Below are positions 19,317 through 28,823 of a DNA stretch of 64,000 nt, one piece after another (within the stretch, counting starts at the first letter, position 1; each line of letters begins with the position of its first letter). This DNA is from Rhodopirellula sp. SM50 (lineage in GTDB: Bacteria; Planctomycetota; Planctomycetia; Pirellulales; Pirellulaceae): NCBI RefSeq assembly GCF_002289565.1, contig NZ_NTFY01000065.1, positions 59,677-123,676 of the forward strand, given 5' to 3'. The position numbers and the translations under genes were made by a program. A model generated the notes under the pieces. It had not been told where the DNA came from. It saw only the letters and a program-made list of their open reading frames with translations, and ran no database searches.

Positions 19317-22300
19317 ATGGACAATCTAGCTGATTTCCGGAAGGCAAAATCCATCTTTTTTTCTGTGGTCGAGAACCTCCACACGCATGACGCAACAGAA
19401 TTGATCCGTCGCCATTGCAATGGCGACGCGCGGCTGATGTCCGAGGTCGAGCGGTTGGTCGCGGCACACCAGAGGGCCAATCGGGTTCTGGATGCGGCGA
19501 ATGTCACTCCACCAGATTCCGACACTTACCCGCTGGCAAGCGGTGACAGAGTCGGTCGCTACGAGATCTGTGAAATGATCGGCGAGGGCGGAATGGGATT
19601 GGTCTATCATGCCAAACAGATCGAACCGCTCCAGCGGGACGTCGCATTGAAGGTGATCAAACCAGGATTGGACACACGTGAAGTGCTCGCCCGGTTCCGA
19701 GTTGAACAACAGATGCTCGCCAAGCTCGAGCATCCGAATATTGCCAACGTTTTTGACGCCGGTCAAACCGACAAAGGCCATCCTTTCATCATTATGGAAC
19801 TCGTCGATGGCGACACGTTGACGGAGTATTGTGACCGCGAAAAATCGAGCCTAAAGGAACGGTTCGATCTGTTCCTCCAAGTTTGTTCCGCGGTTGAACA
19901 TGCCCATCAACGGGGAGTCATTCACCGCGACCTCAAACCGAACAATATTTTGATTTCGCGCCAGAACGGAACGCCGCTTCCGAAGGTGATCGATTTCGGT
20001 TTGGCAAAAGCGATCGATGTTCCGCTTTCCGAAAAGAGAAAATTAACCGCACTGTCACGCATCCTGGGGACGCCTCAATACATGAGCCCCGAACAGTCTC
20101 TCGCCGGGTCCGACGACGTCGATATCCGCAGCGACGTCTACTCGATGGGCGTGATTCTGTACGAATTGCTGACCGGTGAAACTCCGGATGACCACCTCAA
20201 GCAAGAAACCGGATCACGCCCCCATTCTCCTACCACGGCAGAAAAATCGACGTGGGACAAAAAACCGAGTCGCCAATACAAACGATTCTCGCCGGAAAGG
20301 CGTTGGGAAATCGCGGCCAATCGAAGTCAGAGCCCGGGGCGACTTGCCGCGCAGTTATCCGGCGATTCCGATTGGATCGTCGTCAAAGCGTTGGAGCATG
20401 AGAAATGCCGTCGCTACCAGACGATCACGGCACTGTCGCGCGATCTGGAGCGTTTTTTGAACAGTGAGCCGATTGACGCTCGCCCCCCCTCGCCGATCTA
20501 TCACTTTCGCAAGTTGGCTGAACGCTATAAGGGGGCCTTCGGAATTCTCGTCGCCTTGCTTGTTTCGGCGATCGCGATCGCTGCGGTCAGCTTTCATCAA
20601 GCTCAAACGGAACGCAATCAACGACATCAAATCGGCATCCTGTTGGACCGTGTCGAACGCGAACGCTTGCGTAACAACGAATCGCTCTATGCCGCGGACA
20701 TTCGAATTGCCGCCGAATCACTTGCTGATGGCGATGTGGCACAAGCGATTGCATTGTTGAACCGACATGTCCCAGTGCCAAACAATCCGACACGATTCGA
20801 TCAAGATCATCGGGGGATCGAATGGTCCCATCTGTTGCAGAAAGTGACCGCGACCCGAACGGCATTCGCGATCTCCAACGAACCACTCCATACACTCGCG
20901 AATCGGCCGGATCAGGACCGTCTGATCGCCTCAGGCGACCTCGGATTGCTTTACGATTTCGCGTTCGAATCGGGGCAAGCGAAATCCTGTGAGATGGGAT
21001 TCGACGCCATCAACACGCTCGCATTCTCTCCTGACGGGGCACTCTTGGCTGTCGGGGGAAGGCAAGGAATGATCCGACTGACAAATCCCGCCGACTTCTC
21101 CACCGTTGCTGAGTTTTCGTTCGATGGAATCGAAGTCCTGGACCTCGAATTCTCTCGCGATGGCACGCAATTGTTCGCCTCGGGGCGAAGTCCCGATGTT
21201 CGTGTCTACGATGTTGCGACCGGATCAACACTTGGCGTGCTCAGGTTTCACGCCAAGACGATTGAATCGATTTGCGTTTCCGCCGACGGCAAATCAATCG
21301 CTTGCGCATCGGATGATAAAATCATCTCGCTGTGGAACGTCGCCGATCGAAAGCTGATTCGCAGCTCGCCGCCGGCCAAACATCGGCTGACGAACGTGGC
21401 GTTTGGCGCTGGCGGCCGTACGATCGTCTACGCAACGGTCAAAGGCGACGTCGAAGTTCGCTCGGTACGTGATTGGGGTCTGATTCACGCCGAAAAGCTT
21501 CCCAGTGCCGTACAGTCCCTCGCCATCTCAGCCGATGGAAACCGGGCCGCAGTGGGGTGCCGCTCGGGCGTGATTCACCTGCTACCTGCCGATGCCCTTG
21601 CACAAGATCGTAGCATCCGCGTTGGCTCACCTGTCGAGCCGAAGGCAATCTATGCGCATCGTGGGCGTGTCAATGACGTTCTGTGGCTGGATGAGGAACA
21701 GATCGCCAGCGTCGGTGGAGACGGGGCGTTGGTGGTCTCGCAATTGGATGTTCGCAACGAACATCAACCGCGCGATGCAATGCCGGTAAACCGAATCTCT
21801 ATTTCCGATGACGGCAGGTGGTTGGCGACACACGATTACCGGACGGTACAACTGGTCGACACCCACACTCACCAGGCGCGACAGGTTCCGACGATCAACA
21901 CCGAATCAATGCTCGCCGGAATCTCATTCTTTCCCGGAGAACATCGATTCGCCATCGCCACCACCGACGGGAAATTGATCACAGCGCACGCCGAGAACAC
22001 CAAACGATGTGAGACGTTCACCTTGCCCGAAACAGCAGATTTTTCTGGGCTGAAATTCTCTGCCGATGGGCGACGATTGTTGTTGTTTAGCCGATCGGAC
22101 GACATTCTTGTCGTCGTCGAACGACCGGGATTTGAAATCGTTTTCCGTGCCAGTTGCCCCGACGCTTACACCGCAGACCTGGCGCCGGACGGCAAGCATC
22201 TGGTAACAAGCTTTCGGGGGGACGTCATGGTCTACAACGTCGACTCCGGTGACCTGATTCGAACGTCCTTGTCGCATCACAGCGAAACGATCCACGATTT

Positions 22301-22715
22301 GCAATTCGATTCTAATGGTCGGCACGTCGTGACAAGCAGTGACGATCGCACCATTCGAATCTGGGATCCGTGGAGCGACGGCCCCAGTGAGTTGATCGGC
22401 GTTTTTCCGGGTGGCGTCCCCAGAATGCTGGCGCTCAGCCACGACGGCCGAACACTTTTTTCGGTCTCGCGTAGCGGTGAAGCCTGGGGCTTCAATGTTC
22501 CAGCCCGACAAAAACTCTTTCCGGTCATGAAAGCACGAGGGGAATTTTTCGATTGCCGGCTGTCACGTGATGACTCTGTCTTCGTAACACTTCAGGAAGG
22601 ACGTGTGATCCGTTGGATTACACTCAGCGGCGATCTGCAATCCGCGACAGCCCGCTCTGGTTCCAGTCCGGCAATCAATGCTGATACGGTGGGCGAAGGC
22701 AGCATCACTAAGTGA
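19317..22715 (+). CDS. Membrane-anchored Ser/Thr protein kinase with WD40-like beta-propeller tail
   Basis: The 1,132-residue product starts with a soluble N-terminal segment, then a Hanks-type kinase domain. Its glycine loop is GEGGMG (about residue 89), the ATP lysine lies in VALKVIK, the catalytic loop is HRDLKPNN (about 202) and the metal motif is DFG (about 225), so it should be active. A single hydrophobic segment follows at about residues 406-428 (GILVALLVSAIAIAAVSF). The remaining 700 residues hold repeated FSPDG/SADGK blades ending in WD-like strands, including HVVTSSDDRTIRIWDP. The kinase would face the cytoplasm and the propeller may sense or bind a partner. ATG 19317 was chosen, with AAGG about 10 bases upstream; an in-frame GTG at 19260 would add 19 residues. 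It lies 151 bp after the ECF gene and is probably co-regulated. Confidence 0.93.
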   Translation: MDNLADFRKAKSIFFSVVENLHTHDATELIRRHCNGDARLMSEVERLVAAHQRANRVLDAANVTPPDSDTYPLASGDRVGRYEICEMIGEGGMGLVYHAKQIEPLQRDVALKVIKPGLDTREVLARFRVEQQMLAKLEHPNIANVFDAGQTDKGHPFIIMELVDGDTLTEYCDREKSSLKERFDLFLQVCSAVEHAHQRGVIHRDLKPNNILISRQNGTPLPKVIDFGLAKAIDVPLSEKRKLTALSRILGTPQYMSPEQSLAGSDDVDIRSDVYSMGVILYELLTGETPDDHLKQETGSRPHSPTTAEKSTWDKKPSRQYKRFSPERRWEIAANRSQSPGRLAAQLSGDSDWIVVKALEHEKCRRYQTITALSRDLERFLNSEPIDARPPSPIYHFRKLAERYKGAFGILVALLVSAIAIAAVSFHQAQTERNQRHQIGILLDRVERERLRNNESLYAADIRIAAESLADGDVAQAIALLNRHVPVPNNPTRFDQDHRGIEWSHLLQKVTATRTAFAISNEPLHTLANRPDQDRLIASGDLGLLYDFAFESGQAKSCEMGFDAINTLAFSPDGALLAVGGRQGMIRLTNPADFSTVAEFSFDGIEVLDLEFSRDGTQLFASGRSPDVRVYDVATGSTLGVLRFHAKTIESICVSADGKSIACASDDKIISLWNVADRKLIRSSPPAKHRLTNVAFGAGGRTIVYATVKGDVEVRSVRDWGLIHAEKLPSAVQSLAISADGNRAAVGCRSGVIHLLPADALAQDRSIRVGSPVEPKAIYAHRGRVNDVLWLDEEQIASVGGDGALVVSQLDVRNEHQPRDAMPVNRISISDDGRWLATHDYRTVQLVDTHTHQARQVPTINTESMLAGISFFPGEHRFAIATTDGKLITAHAENTKRCETFTLPETADFSGLKFSADGRRLLLFSRSDDILVVVERPGFEIVFRASCPDAYTADLAPDGKHLVTSFRGDVMVYNVDSGDLIRTSLSHHSETIHDLQFDSNGRHVVTSSDDRTIRIWDPWSDGPSELIGVFPGGVPRMLALSHDGRTLFSVSRSGEAWGFNVPARQKLFPVMKARGEFFDCRLSRDDSVFVTLQEGRVIRWITLSGDLQSATARSGSSPAINADTVGEGSITK

Positions 22716-22765
22716 TTTCCAGAGGCCGCCCGTATCCGCCACGAAAGACACACGGCAAGGTAGAA

Positions 22766-22801
22766 AAAACGCCGATGGCGGGGGGAGGCCATCGGCGTTT
22801 T
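22766..22801. terminator. Bidirectional intrinsic terminator between kinase and clpX
   Basis: A perfect 14-bp inverted repeat (22766-22779 against 22788-22801, AAAACGCCGATGGC) encloses an 8-nt loop. It has an A-run on one side and a T-run on the other. It lies between the convergent kinase and clpX genes and should stop transcription from both. Confidence 0.85.
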
Positions 22802-22848
22802 GAAGGAGAAGTGATTCGCGATCAGGACGTCGCTTGGGAGGGTTGCCG

Positions 22849-24129
22849 TTAGGCACTCTTGGTGGTCGGCATCTGGAACAGCTTTTGCTTTCCGGCGACC
22901 ACTTCCTCGTCGATCGTGTACACCTTGCCTTCTTCTTGCTCGGGCAATTCGTACATGATGTCCAACATCACTTCCTCCAGAATCCCTCTCAGTCCTCGGG
23001 CTCCGACGCCTTTATTGAGGGCTTTGCGGGCGATCTGGTGCAACGCTCCATCGGTGAAGTGGAGTTCGCAATTCTCCATTTTGAACAGTGCTTCGAACTG
23101 TTTGGTCAACGCGTTCTTGGGTTCACGCAGCACCTGGACCAAACCTTCTTCATCCAGCTCTTGCAGGTAACTGACGACCGGCAGCCGCCCGACCAATTCG
23201 GGGATCAATCCGAACTGCATCACGTCTTCGACTTGAATTTCGGCGACCAGTTCGCTGTGCGTCTGTTCGTTCAGTCGTCCGGCGCCTTCGCCGAAGCCGA
23301 GGGTCTTGTGTCCCAGTCGGTTTCGAATGATGTCTTCGATGCCGACGAAGGTGCCGCCGACGATGAACAGGATGTTGCTGGTGTCCAGCTGGATGTACTG
23401 CTGCTCGGGGTGCTTGCGTCCGCCTTGGGGCGGCACGTTGGCGACGGTGCCTTCAAGCATCTTGAGCAGGCTTTGCTGGACGCCTTCGCCGGACACGTCG
23501 CGGGTGATTGAGACGTTGCCGCCGGTCTTGCCGATCTTGTCGACCTCGTCGATGTACAAGATGCCTCGCTGGGCGGCTTCGACGTCAAAGTCGGCCGCGT
23601 GCAGCAGTTTCAGCAACAGGTTTTCGACGTCTTCACCGACATACCCGGCTTCGGTCAACGTGGTCGCGTCACCGATGGCAAACGGCACATCCAACATGCG
23701 GGCGAGCGAGCGGGCCAACAGTGTTTTACCGCTGCCGGTCGGTCCGACCAACAAGATGTTGCTCTTTTCGATTTCGACGTCGCTGCTGCCTTCCCAATCA
23801 CTGGTCAATCGTTTGTAGTGATTGTGAACGGCGACGGCCAAAACGCGTTTGGCGGACCCTTGTCCGATGACATATTCGTCGAGGTGCTCGACGATTTTGC
23901 GCGGCGATGGGATATCGCTGAACAACTGCTTGCTGGGACCGCGACGACGCTCTTCCTGTTCCAGAATCGACTGGCACAGGTCAATGCATTCGGCGCAGAT
24001 GTACACGTCGCCTGGCCCTTCGACCAATGGACCGACGTCACGATAGCTCTTTCGACAGAACGAACAGAAGGCGTTCTTTTTGTTCGACGAGCTACTGCGC
24101 GTGGTACTGTTGTTATCCTTGACGGGCAT
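22849..24129 (-). CDS. clpX: ATP-dependent Clp protease ATP-binding subunit ClpX
   Basis: The 426-residue product is full length for ClpX, the hexameric AAA+ unfoldase that feeds ClpP. The N-terminal zinc domain has CSFC (about 22-25) and CAEC (about 44-47). Walker A is GPTGSGKT, Walker B is ILYIDEVDK, the pore loop is GYVGED and the RKH motif is present (GGRKHPE). A C-terminal small AAA domain follows. The start ATG at 24129 has an AAGGAG Shine-Dalgarno sequence 6 bases upstream. No clpP or tig gene is adjacent, so the usual tig-clpP-clpX order is not kept here. Confidence 0.98.
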   Translation of the reverse strand: MPVKDNNSTTRSSSSNKKNAFCSFCRKSYRDVGPLVEGPGDVYICAECIDLCQSILEQEERRRGPSKQLFSDIPSPRKIVEHLDEYVIGQGSAKRVLAVAVHNHYKRLTSDWEGSSDVEIEKSNILLVGPTGSGKTLLARSLARMLDVPFAIGDATTLTEAGYVGEDVENLLLKLLHAADFDVEAAQRGILYIDEVDKIGKTGGNVSITRDVSGEGVQQSLLKMLEGTVANVPPQGGRKHPEQQYIQLDTSNILFIVGGTFVGIEDIIRNRLGHKTLGFGEGAGRLNEQTHSELVAEIQVEDVMQFGLIPELVGRLPVVSYLQELDEEGLVQVLREPKNALTKQFEALFKMENCELHFTDGALHQIARKALNKGVGARGLRGILEEVMLDIMYELPEQEEGKVYTIDEEVVAGKQKLFQMPTTKSA

Positions 24130-24552
24130 AAACGACTCCTTATGTGCTTTAACAGACTCGTCCGAAGATCGACCACGCAGGGAGTGTTGCGGTTGCCGGC
24201 CGAAGCCGGGTCACCGTAACGCTACGTATCCAGTCGACCCATCGGGACGCGCCGATTGAAAGCTTCAAACGGTTCGGCCCACAGCCCAAGCATCTCTTTT
24301 GCGTCATTGCTGGGAAGGAGATGAGTGATCAAGTGATCGGTCATCGACTTCCGAGCGGGAGGTGAGTTAAAAGAGTCGTCCGTAACGGATGCCTGAGCCC
24401 TGGTTGGTAAACTTAGTGGGTAAATTGGTTTCCGAAGCCGATTGCCCAGGGAAAGATGGGAGGGCCAACTGCGGAAAAGGTGGCATCCTGCACATGAGAA
24501 CAAATTGATTCGTCATTGAATCAATGGAAGGTTCACTCCGACGAAGCTGATC
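24130..24552. other. 423-bp spacer upstream of clpX, no supported gene
   Basis: This probably carries the clpX promoter. The only candidate is a minus-strand reading frame whose last 40 codons begin at ATG 24344 (MTDHLITHLL). It has only a weak GGAAG close to the ATG and no recognisable family, so I do not call it a gene. Confidence 0.5.
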
Positions 24553-24843
24553 TCAATCGTTACGACCGGGCGCCGTCTCGGCGTCGGGTCGATTCTCAGG
24601 AGCGTCCGCTTCGTCGGTTCCGCGGGATGCTGCCTGTATTGTTCGGAATTCCTCCTCGCTGATGTCACCTTTCAAACGCATTTCTTCGAAGTTTAAAAGG
24701 CCACTGGAGGTCGAATCCCGGTCTCCATTGGTGTAGTCGCGCAACCTTGCCACGAGGAAAAATGCGGCGGCAGACACGATGATCAAAATCAGTAGTGCAA
24801 GACCAGCCTTCACGGCCGGATCACTCAGTACGTCCATCACCAT
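24553..24843 (-). CDS. Small single-pass membrane protein with SHOCT-like tail
   Basis: This 96-residue product has one strong transmembrane helix at about residues 12-32 (ALLILIIVSAAAFFLVARL). A short acidic cytoplasmic tail follows. The segment LLNFEEMRLKGDISEEEF (about 49-66) resembles the short C-terminal SHOCT motif (L..L...G.IT.EEF) found in many small membrane proteins. The function is unknown. The start is ATG 24843, with a second in-frame ATG two codons later. It lies downstream of the TIM-barrel gene on the same strand, but 161 bp away, so operon membership is uncertain. Confidence 0.72.
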   Translation of the reverse strand: MVMDVLSDPAVKAGLALLILIIVSAAAFFLVARLRDYTNGDRDSTSSGLLNFEEMRLKGDISEEEFRTIQAASRGTDEADAPENRPDAETAPGRND

Positions 24844-25004
24844 CGTCTTGTCTCTACCTGACCGCCCGCTCGCCCCGGCGTCGCCAGCTGACGTCGCCTC
24901 TCAGGGGGCAAATTCATGATACGACTGTCCAACCAACGTGGTCCAGCAGATTCGCCCTCGTGAAACACTTTTTTCGTGTTTCACGGGGTTTAAGTCAACA
25001 TCGA

Positions 25005-25856
25005 TTACGAAAGATCCAACAACGACAACGCTTCACGCGCCGCGACCAACCCCAGCCGTCCGTGCCCACAACAGCGAAAAACCGCCGGGCCGCCGTAGCC
25101 GCTCTCGGTCATCACCTCCCAGACCCGCCCCAAATCGATATCGCCGTGGCCGAACCGTTGATCACAACCGCGTTCCAGGTCCGGTTCACACAAGTACACA
25201 CAGCTGAGCCGGTGCTGCAGCCGTGCCAAGCGCGCCCCGATCGGAAACTCTCCCCCCAACAACATCTCGCCGACATCGGCCGCCAGGCCCAACGGCGCCT
25301 CGGTTCCGATCCATTGCCCGAACCGCTCGAAATGGGCCACCGTCGCGATTGCGTGTTCTGACACCGGCCGCAACGCCAGGTTCACTCCCAGCGGCGAAGC
25401 CAGCTGGACCAAGGGGGCGATCGCACCGGCCAACCGCTCCAGGATCTGCTCACCGTGATCATCCGGCACGGTGGGGCGGCCACCGCGCGGGCACACGCGG
25501 CCTGTGGAAAACGTGATCGCGATGGCCCCCATCTGCGACGTCCCTTCGATCCAGCGGCGGATGTTCGCGGCGGCCGAATCCCGGATCGCGGCATCCTGGC
25601 TGGCCAACGAAAACGCATCCAGGCATTCCGGGTCATCATAAAACGGCGCATCAAGATCAATCACGATCGAAACGCCGTGTTCCTTGGCCGTCGCTGCAAT
25701 CTCGGCCGACACCGAATCAAACCACGGCGTGTCCAGGTCCCAGCCGCCACGACGCGGCCGGATCGCTACGGCACCGAACCCCAGTTCCGCCAGCTTTGGA
25801 ATCAACGTCACCGGATGGTGAAACTCCAAACTGCTGCAATGGAACCCCGGCGTCAT
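25005..25856 (-). CDS. Sugar phosphate isomerase/epimerase-like TIM-barrel protein
   Basis: The 283-residue product belongs to the xylose-isomerase-like TIM-barrel superfamily (AP_endonuc_2 fold). It opens with FHCSSLEFHHPV and an LAELGFGAVAI strand typical of the first barrel turn, and continues with VIDLDAPF and NLALRPVSEH strands. Its substrate cannot be read from sequence. The start is ATG 25856, only 1 base after the stop of the preceding UbiA-type gene, so the two are translationally linked. UbiA-type prenyltransferase plus a TIM-barrel epimerase recalls part of the ebo (eustigmatophyte/bacterial operon) gene set, EboC and EboE. The other ebo genes are not in the window, so this match is tentative. 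Confidence 0.82.
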   Translation of the reverse strand: MTPGFHCSSLEFHHPVTLIPKLAELGFGAVAIRPRRGGWDLDTPWFDSVSAEIAATAKEHGVSIVIDLDAPFYDDPECLDAFSLASQDAAIRDSAAANIRRWIEGTSQMGAIAITFSTGRVCPRGGRPTVPDDHGEQILERLAGAIAPLVQLASPLGVNLALRPVSEHAIATVAHFERFGQWIGTEAPLGLAADVGEMLLGGEFPIGARLARLQHRLSCVYLCEPDLERGCDQRFGHGDIDLGRVWEVMTESGYGGPAVFRCCGHGRLGLVAAREALSLLDLS

Positions 25857-25857
25857 C

Positions 25858-26880
25858 TCAGGTCACCCGCAAACGTGTCGCAAGCATCAGCGCCGGCACC
25901 ACGAGCGCAAACACGGCGACACCCCACGCGGGCCCGGCACCCAAAAACGCGAACGCCGCCGACAACGGAATGATCGTCAGAATACTGATGCGGATCAGAT
26001 TTCCGATCACGGCCGGTTCGGGATGCAGCTGAGCACGTAAACCGCGCAGCGCGATCGGTAGGAAGATCAGCCCGATCAGCATTCCGAACTGGCCGGTCGA
26101 AGGAATCGCCCAGCCGACCCGCGTCTCCGCTGTGGAAAACCCCGGCGCCAGGGCCAACATCAATCCGCCGATCATCATCACCACGAACCCGGTCCTGAGG
26201 TTGATCCGGTGGCCACCGATCGCTTCGTCGCGGGCCACCGTGGTGATCCCCATCACATACACACCGAATCCCATCGCGATGGCCAGCACGTAGCGTGGCA
26301 CCACGGGCAAACCCTCGTCCATCGCCAACAGCGGAGAAGCGCCGAGAAGAAAACTGAGCACGCGGCAGCCGCCCATCGCCGCCGGTGCGATCGGCGTCGG
26401 TTTCAACGGTCCGTCATAGGCGACGATCAATCCGGCCAGGGCCAGCGAGATCGCCGCCGGCAACCAGGTCGTGGCGTGATCGGCTGACGGCACATAGCCC
26501 GACGCCGCGGCCAACAGCACGCCCAGGATCAAGAATCCCCAGCCGGCCGACTTGGCGGCATCGATCGAGATCGCACCGCTGGCGATCGGGCGCGTCTTCC
26601 GCTCCGCCTTGTCTTTCTCCAGATCAAACACATCGTTGAGGATCATCCCGGCCCAATACAGAGCGACGCCGGCGGCCAGCACCAGGGCGAACCGTGCGAC
26701 CGGCAGCGGACCGCCACCGACGAGCAGAAACGCAGCCCCGACGTCGGCCAACACGGTGAACACGTTGGGCAGACGAACGAGCTGCATCCAGGCAACGAGC
26801 GGACGAGAGGGGTCAGCAGTCAACGATTCACTCGTCCGTTGCCGGTGGCTCCGAATCGCCCTCGGCATCATCCTTGGCAT
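25858..26880 (-). CDS. UbiA-family prenyltransferase
   Basis: The polytopic protein (up to 340 residues, about eight helices) carries both aspartate-rich signatures of the family. NDVFDLEKD (NDxxDxxxD) lies near residue 83 and AYDGPLKPT (YDxxxK) near residue 155. The family transfers isoprenyl groups to acceptors inside the membrane; the acceptor here is unknown. ATG 26880 would overlap the end of the TlpA-like gene by 53 bases. An in-frame TTG at 26823 begins after that gene's stop and removes only 19 poorly conserved residues, so the true start is open. It is tightly packed between the thioredoxin-like and TIM-barrel genes, suggesting one operon. Confidence 0.88.
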   Translation of the reverse strand: MPRMMPRAIRSHRQRTSESLTADPSRPLVAWMQLVRLPNVFTVLADVGAAFLLVGGGPLPVARFALVLAAGVALYWAGMILNDVFDLEKDKAERKTRPIASGAISIDAAKSAGWGFLILGVLLAAASGYVPSADHATTWLPAAISLALAGLIVAYDGPLKPTPIAPAAMGGCRVLSFLLGASPLLAMDEGLPVVPRYVLAIAMGFGVYVMGITTVARDEAIGGHRINLRTGFVVMMIGGLMLALAPGFSTAETRVGWAIPSTGQFGMLIGLIFLPIALRGLRAQLHPEPAVIGNLIRISILTIIPLSAAFAFLGAGPAWGVAVFALVVPALMLATRLRVT

Positions 26881-28003
26881 CGCCTGCGGACTTCTGATCG
26901 GCGTTCGACTTCAAGTCGTCCAACAACAAGGTCATGCGTTGCTTCTGGCTTCGGGAAACGCCATCGGCAAGCTCGACGCCCTGCTCGGCGGCCTTGATCG
27001 CTTCGTCCCAACGTTGATCGGCGGCATGCAGTCGGGCGATCAATTCCAGGATCGCGACCTTGCCGTCATCCTCGACGTTTTCCATCTCCACGGCCAATGC
27101 TTCGACCACCTCAGCGCCCAGCGGTCCGATTTTGCCACCGTTCTGGACGATGTTGTAGAGCGTCATCGCGTGGCGGAACAACGCTTGCGGGTTGCCCTGA
27201 GTCGCCTTTCGCTCTTCGCGATAGAATGCAAAGTCGGCTTCGGTCGCTTTGCCGGCCATGAAGTTGAACTGCGGCTGCACGACGCGTTGCACCGTGGTCA
27301 AACGCTCTTTCAGTTCCGCGTCGCTGGTCTGGGCGATTTGATCGGCGAGCATGGTACTGGCGTCTTCAAAGCGTCCGCGCCCGGCGAGCTGGTCCAAGCC
27401 TTGCAGGATCTCCTGGAACTTCTGCTCACGCTCCATGTCGGCTTTGAACGCCTCGCGATCCCAGCTGCCATCCAGGACGGCAGCCAACGGTTCATCAAGC
27501 TCTCCTGGGTGACCGATCCACTCGATGACGCCCTTCTTGCCGACGATGAAGGAGGTGGGGATGCCGTTCTGGCCGGCCGCTTCCATGTAGTCGCGTTGGG
27601 TCGAACCGTCGGGATCCGTCGTCAGCGTGTAGGCCGCGGTGACCTCGGCGAACGACGCCTTTTGGCCCGGATAGGGTTTTGCCAGCAGGGCTTCGACTTC
27701 ATCGACCGTCTCATCCGAGACGCTGATGATCTGGACGCCGTCGTTACGATACTTGGTTTGCAGCTCGGCCAAGTGCGGCATGCTGGCGATACAGGGGCCA
27801 CACCAGGTCGCCCAGAACTCGACGACGTAGACCTCTCCGTCTTTGAATTCGGTGACACGCGTGTCGTCTTCGTGAAAATAATGCTCAATATCCAATGCCG
27901 GGGCATCCGACCCGATACCGAGCGAGGGCTCGGCTTCGGCAGGTCGCAGCGTCAAGGCAGCGACGACTGCACAACAAACGGCAAACAGGGCGATGCGTTT
28001 CAT
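26828..28003 (-). CDS. Exported TlpA/ResA-type thioredoxin-like protein with C-terminal helical extension
   Basis: The 391-residue product has a signal peptide (MKRIALFAVCC... to about residue 24). An AhpC/TSA-TlpA type thioredoxin domain covers about residues 30-170, with the redox motif WCGPC and a cis-Pro loop GIPTSF. A roughly 220-residue alpha-helical tail follows, possibly TPR-like, ending in a charged low-complexity segment. It should act as an extracytoplasmic thiol oxidoreductase. ATG 28003 was chosen because the signal peptide starts there; an in-frame ATG at 28090 adds 29 polar residues. It is the first gene of the run leading to the UbiA and TIM-barrel genes. Confidence 0.9.
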   Translation of the reverse strand: MKRIALFAVCCAVVAALTLRPAEAEPSLGIGSDAPALDIEHYFHEDDTRVTEFKDGEVYVVEFWATWCGPCIASMPHLAELQTKYRNDGVQIISVSDETVDEVEALLAKPYPGQKASFAEVTAAYTLTTDPDGSTQRDYMEAAGQNGIPTSFIVGKKGVIEWIGHPGELDEPLAAVLDGSWDREAFKADMEREQKFQEILQGLDQLAGRGRFEDASTMLADQIAQTSDAELKERLTTVQRVVQPQFNFMAGKATEADFAFYREERKATQGNPQALFRHAMTLYNIVQNGGKIGPLGAEVVEALAVEMENVEDDGKVAILELIARLHAADQRWDEAIKAAEQGVELADGVSRSQKQRMTLLLDDLKSNADQKSAGDAKDDAEGDSEPPATDE

Positions 28004-28280
28004 AAGTGATTTCTTGATGGAAATGGGGGGAGTTAAGGTGGGGGACGACGCTTTGATTTCGCCGCTGGTGGGTTCCGTTGTGGTTTTCATTACCCAAACA
28101 TTCTACGAACGGTGCAACCCGCGGCAGAGGGCAATTCACCATCATTGAAATGGTTTTTGATCGCCAATCCCCGACGCATCGCTGCGCCGACATGATAATC
28201 GAGCCGCACAGCTGCTTTCGACTCGCGATCGGCGAGCGAGCGGTTGCCGGATCGGGGTCTGTCCCCGCAGCACCATTCGC

Positions 28281-28468
28281 GGGCGGCCTGCTGATTTAAT
28301 CCGATCACACGTGCGATCAGTCGTTTCGCGCGAGCGTACGGGCCTGCAGCAAGAAAAAAACCCACGGATGGCAGCGCGAACCCACGGATTTTGTGCTGTT
28401 CCCCATCCGTGGGTTCGCGCTGCTATCGGTGGGCCTGTCTAGATAGCATTTCCCGCGGGGTCTGTCCC
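28281..28468. repeat. Palindromic intergenic repeat, copy 1
   Basis: The unit contains a 29-bp stem (28361-28389 against 28405-28433, core CCCACGGATGGCAGCGCGAA) with two mismatches and a 15-nt loop. Conserved flanks include CACACGTGCGATCAG. The second copy lies about 229 bp downstream. Confidence 0.85.
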
Positions 28469-28509
28469 CGCAGCACCATCCCTGGGGTCTGTCCCCGGAG
28501 CACTATCTG

Positions 28510-28696
28510 GGGCGGCCCGTTGATCTAATCCGATCACACGTGCGATCAGCCGTTTCGCGCGAGCGTACGGGCCTGCAGCAAGAAAAAACCCACGGATGGC
28601 AGCGCGAACCCACGGATTTTGTGCTGCTCCCCATCCGTGGGTTCGCGCTGCTATCGGTGGGCCTGTTTAGATAGCATTTCCCGCGGGGTCTGTCCC
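28510..28696. repeat. Palindromic intergenic repeat, copy 2
   Basis: This is nearly identical to 28281-28468, differing by a few substitutions and one A in the A-run. The hairpin arms are 28589-28617 and 28633-28661. Two copies in the same orientation suggest local duplication of a mobile palindromic element of the REP/MITE kind. No encoded transposase is nearby. Confidence 0.85.
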
Positions 28697-28823
28697 TGGA
28701 CGCGATCTGTCCCCGAACGGGACCAATCCTTCGAAACTTCGCCGCCCCCTTGGGGTTTAGATGCGTTGATCGCGTGCGGCGACTTCGCTTTTCCGTCTTT
28801 TCCCTCTTTGGAGCTCTTCTCAC

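Larger units (their letters stand above)
28004..28823. other. 820-bp repeat-rich divergent spacer
   Basis: This lies between the leftward TlpA-like and rightward PQQ-propeller genes. I see no convincing gene. It holds two near-identical palindromic units (28281-28468 and 28510-28696) and several copies of GGGGTCTGTCCCC, which recurs elsewhere in the window. Promoters for both flanking genes must lie at its ends. Confidence 0.7.

Noticed and set aside
24222..24503. 93-codon minus-strand frame in the clpX upstream spacer
   Set aside because: It has a TTG start, no convincing ribosome site and no recognised family.
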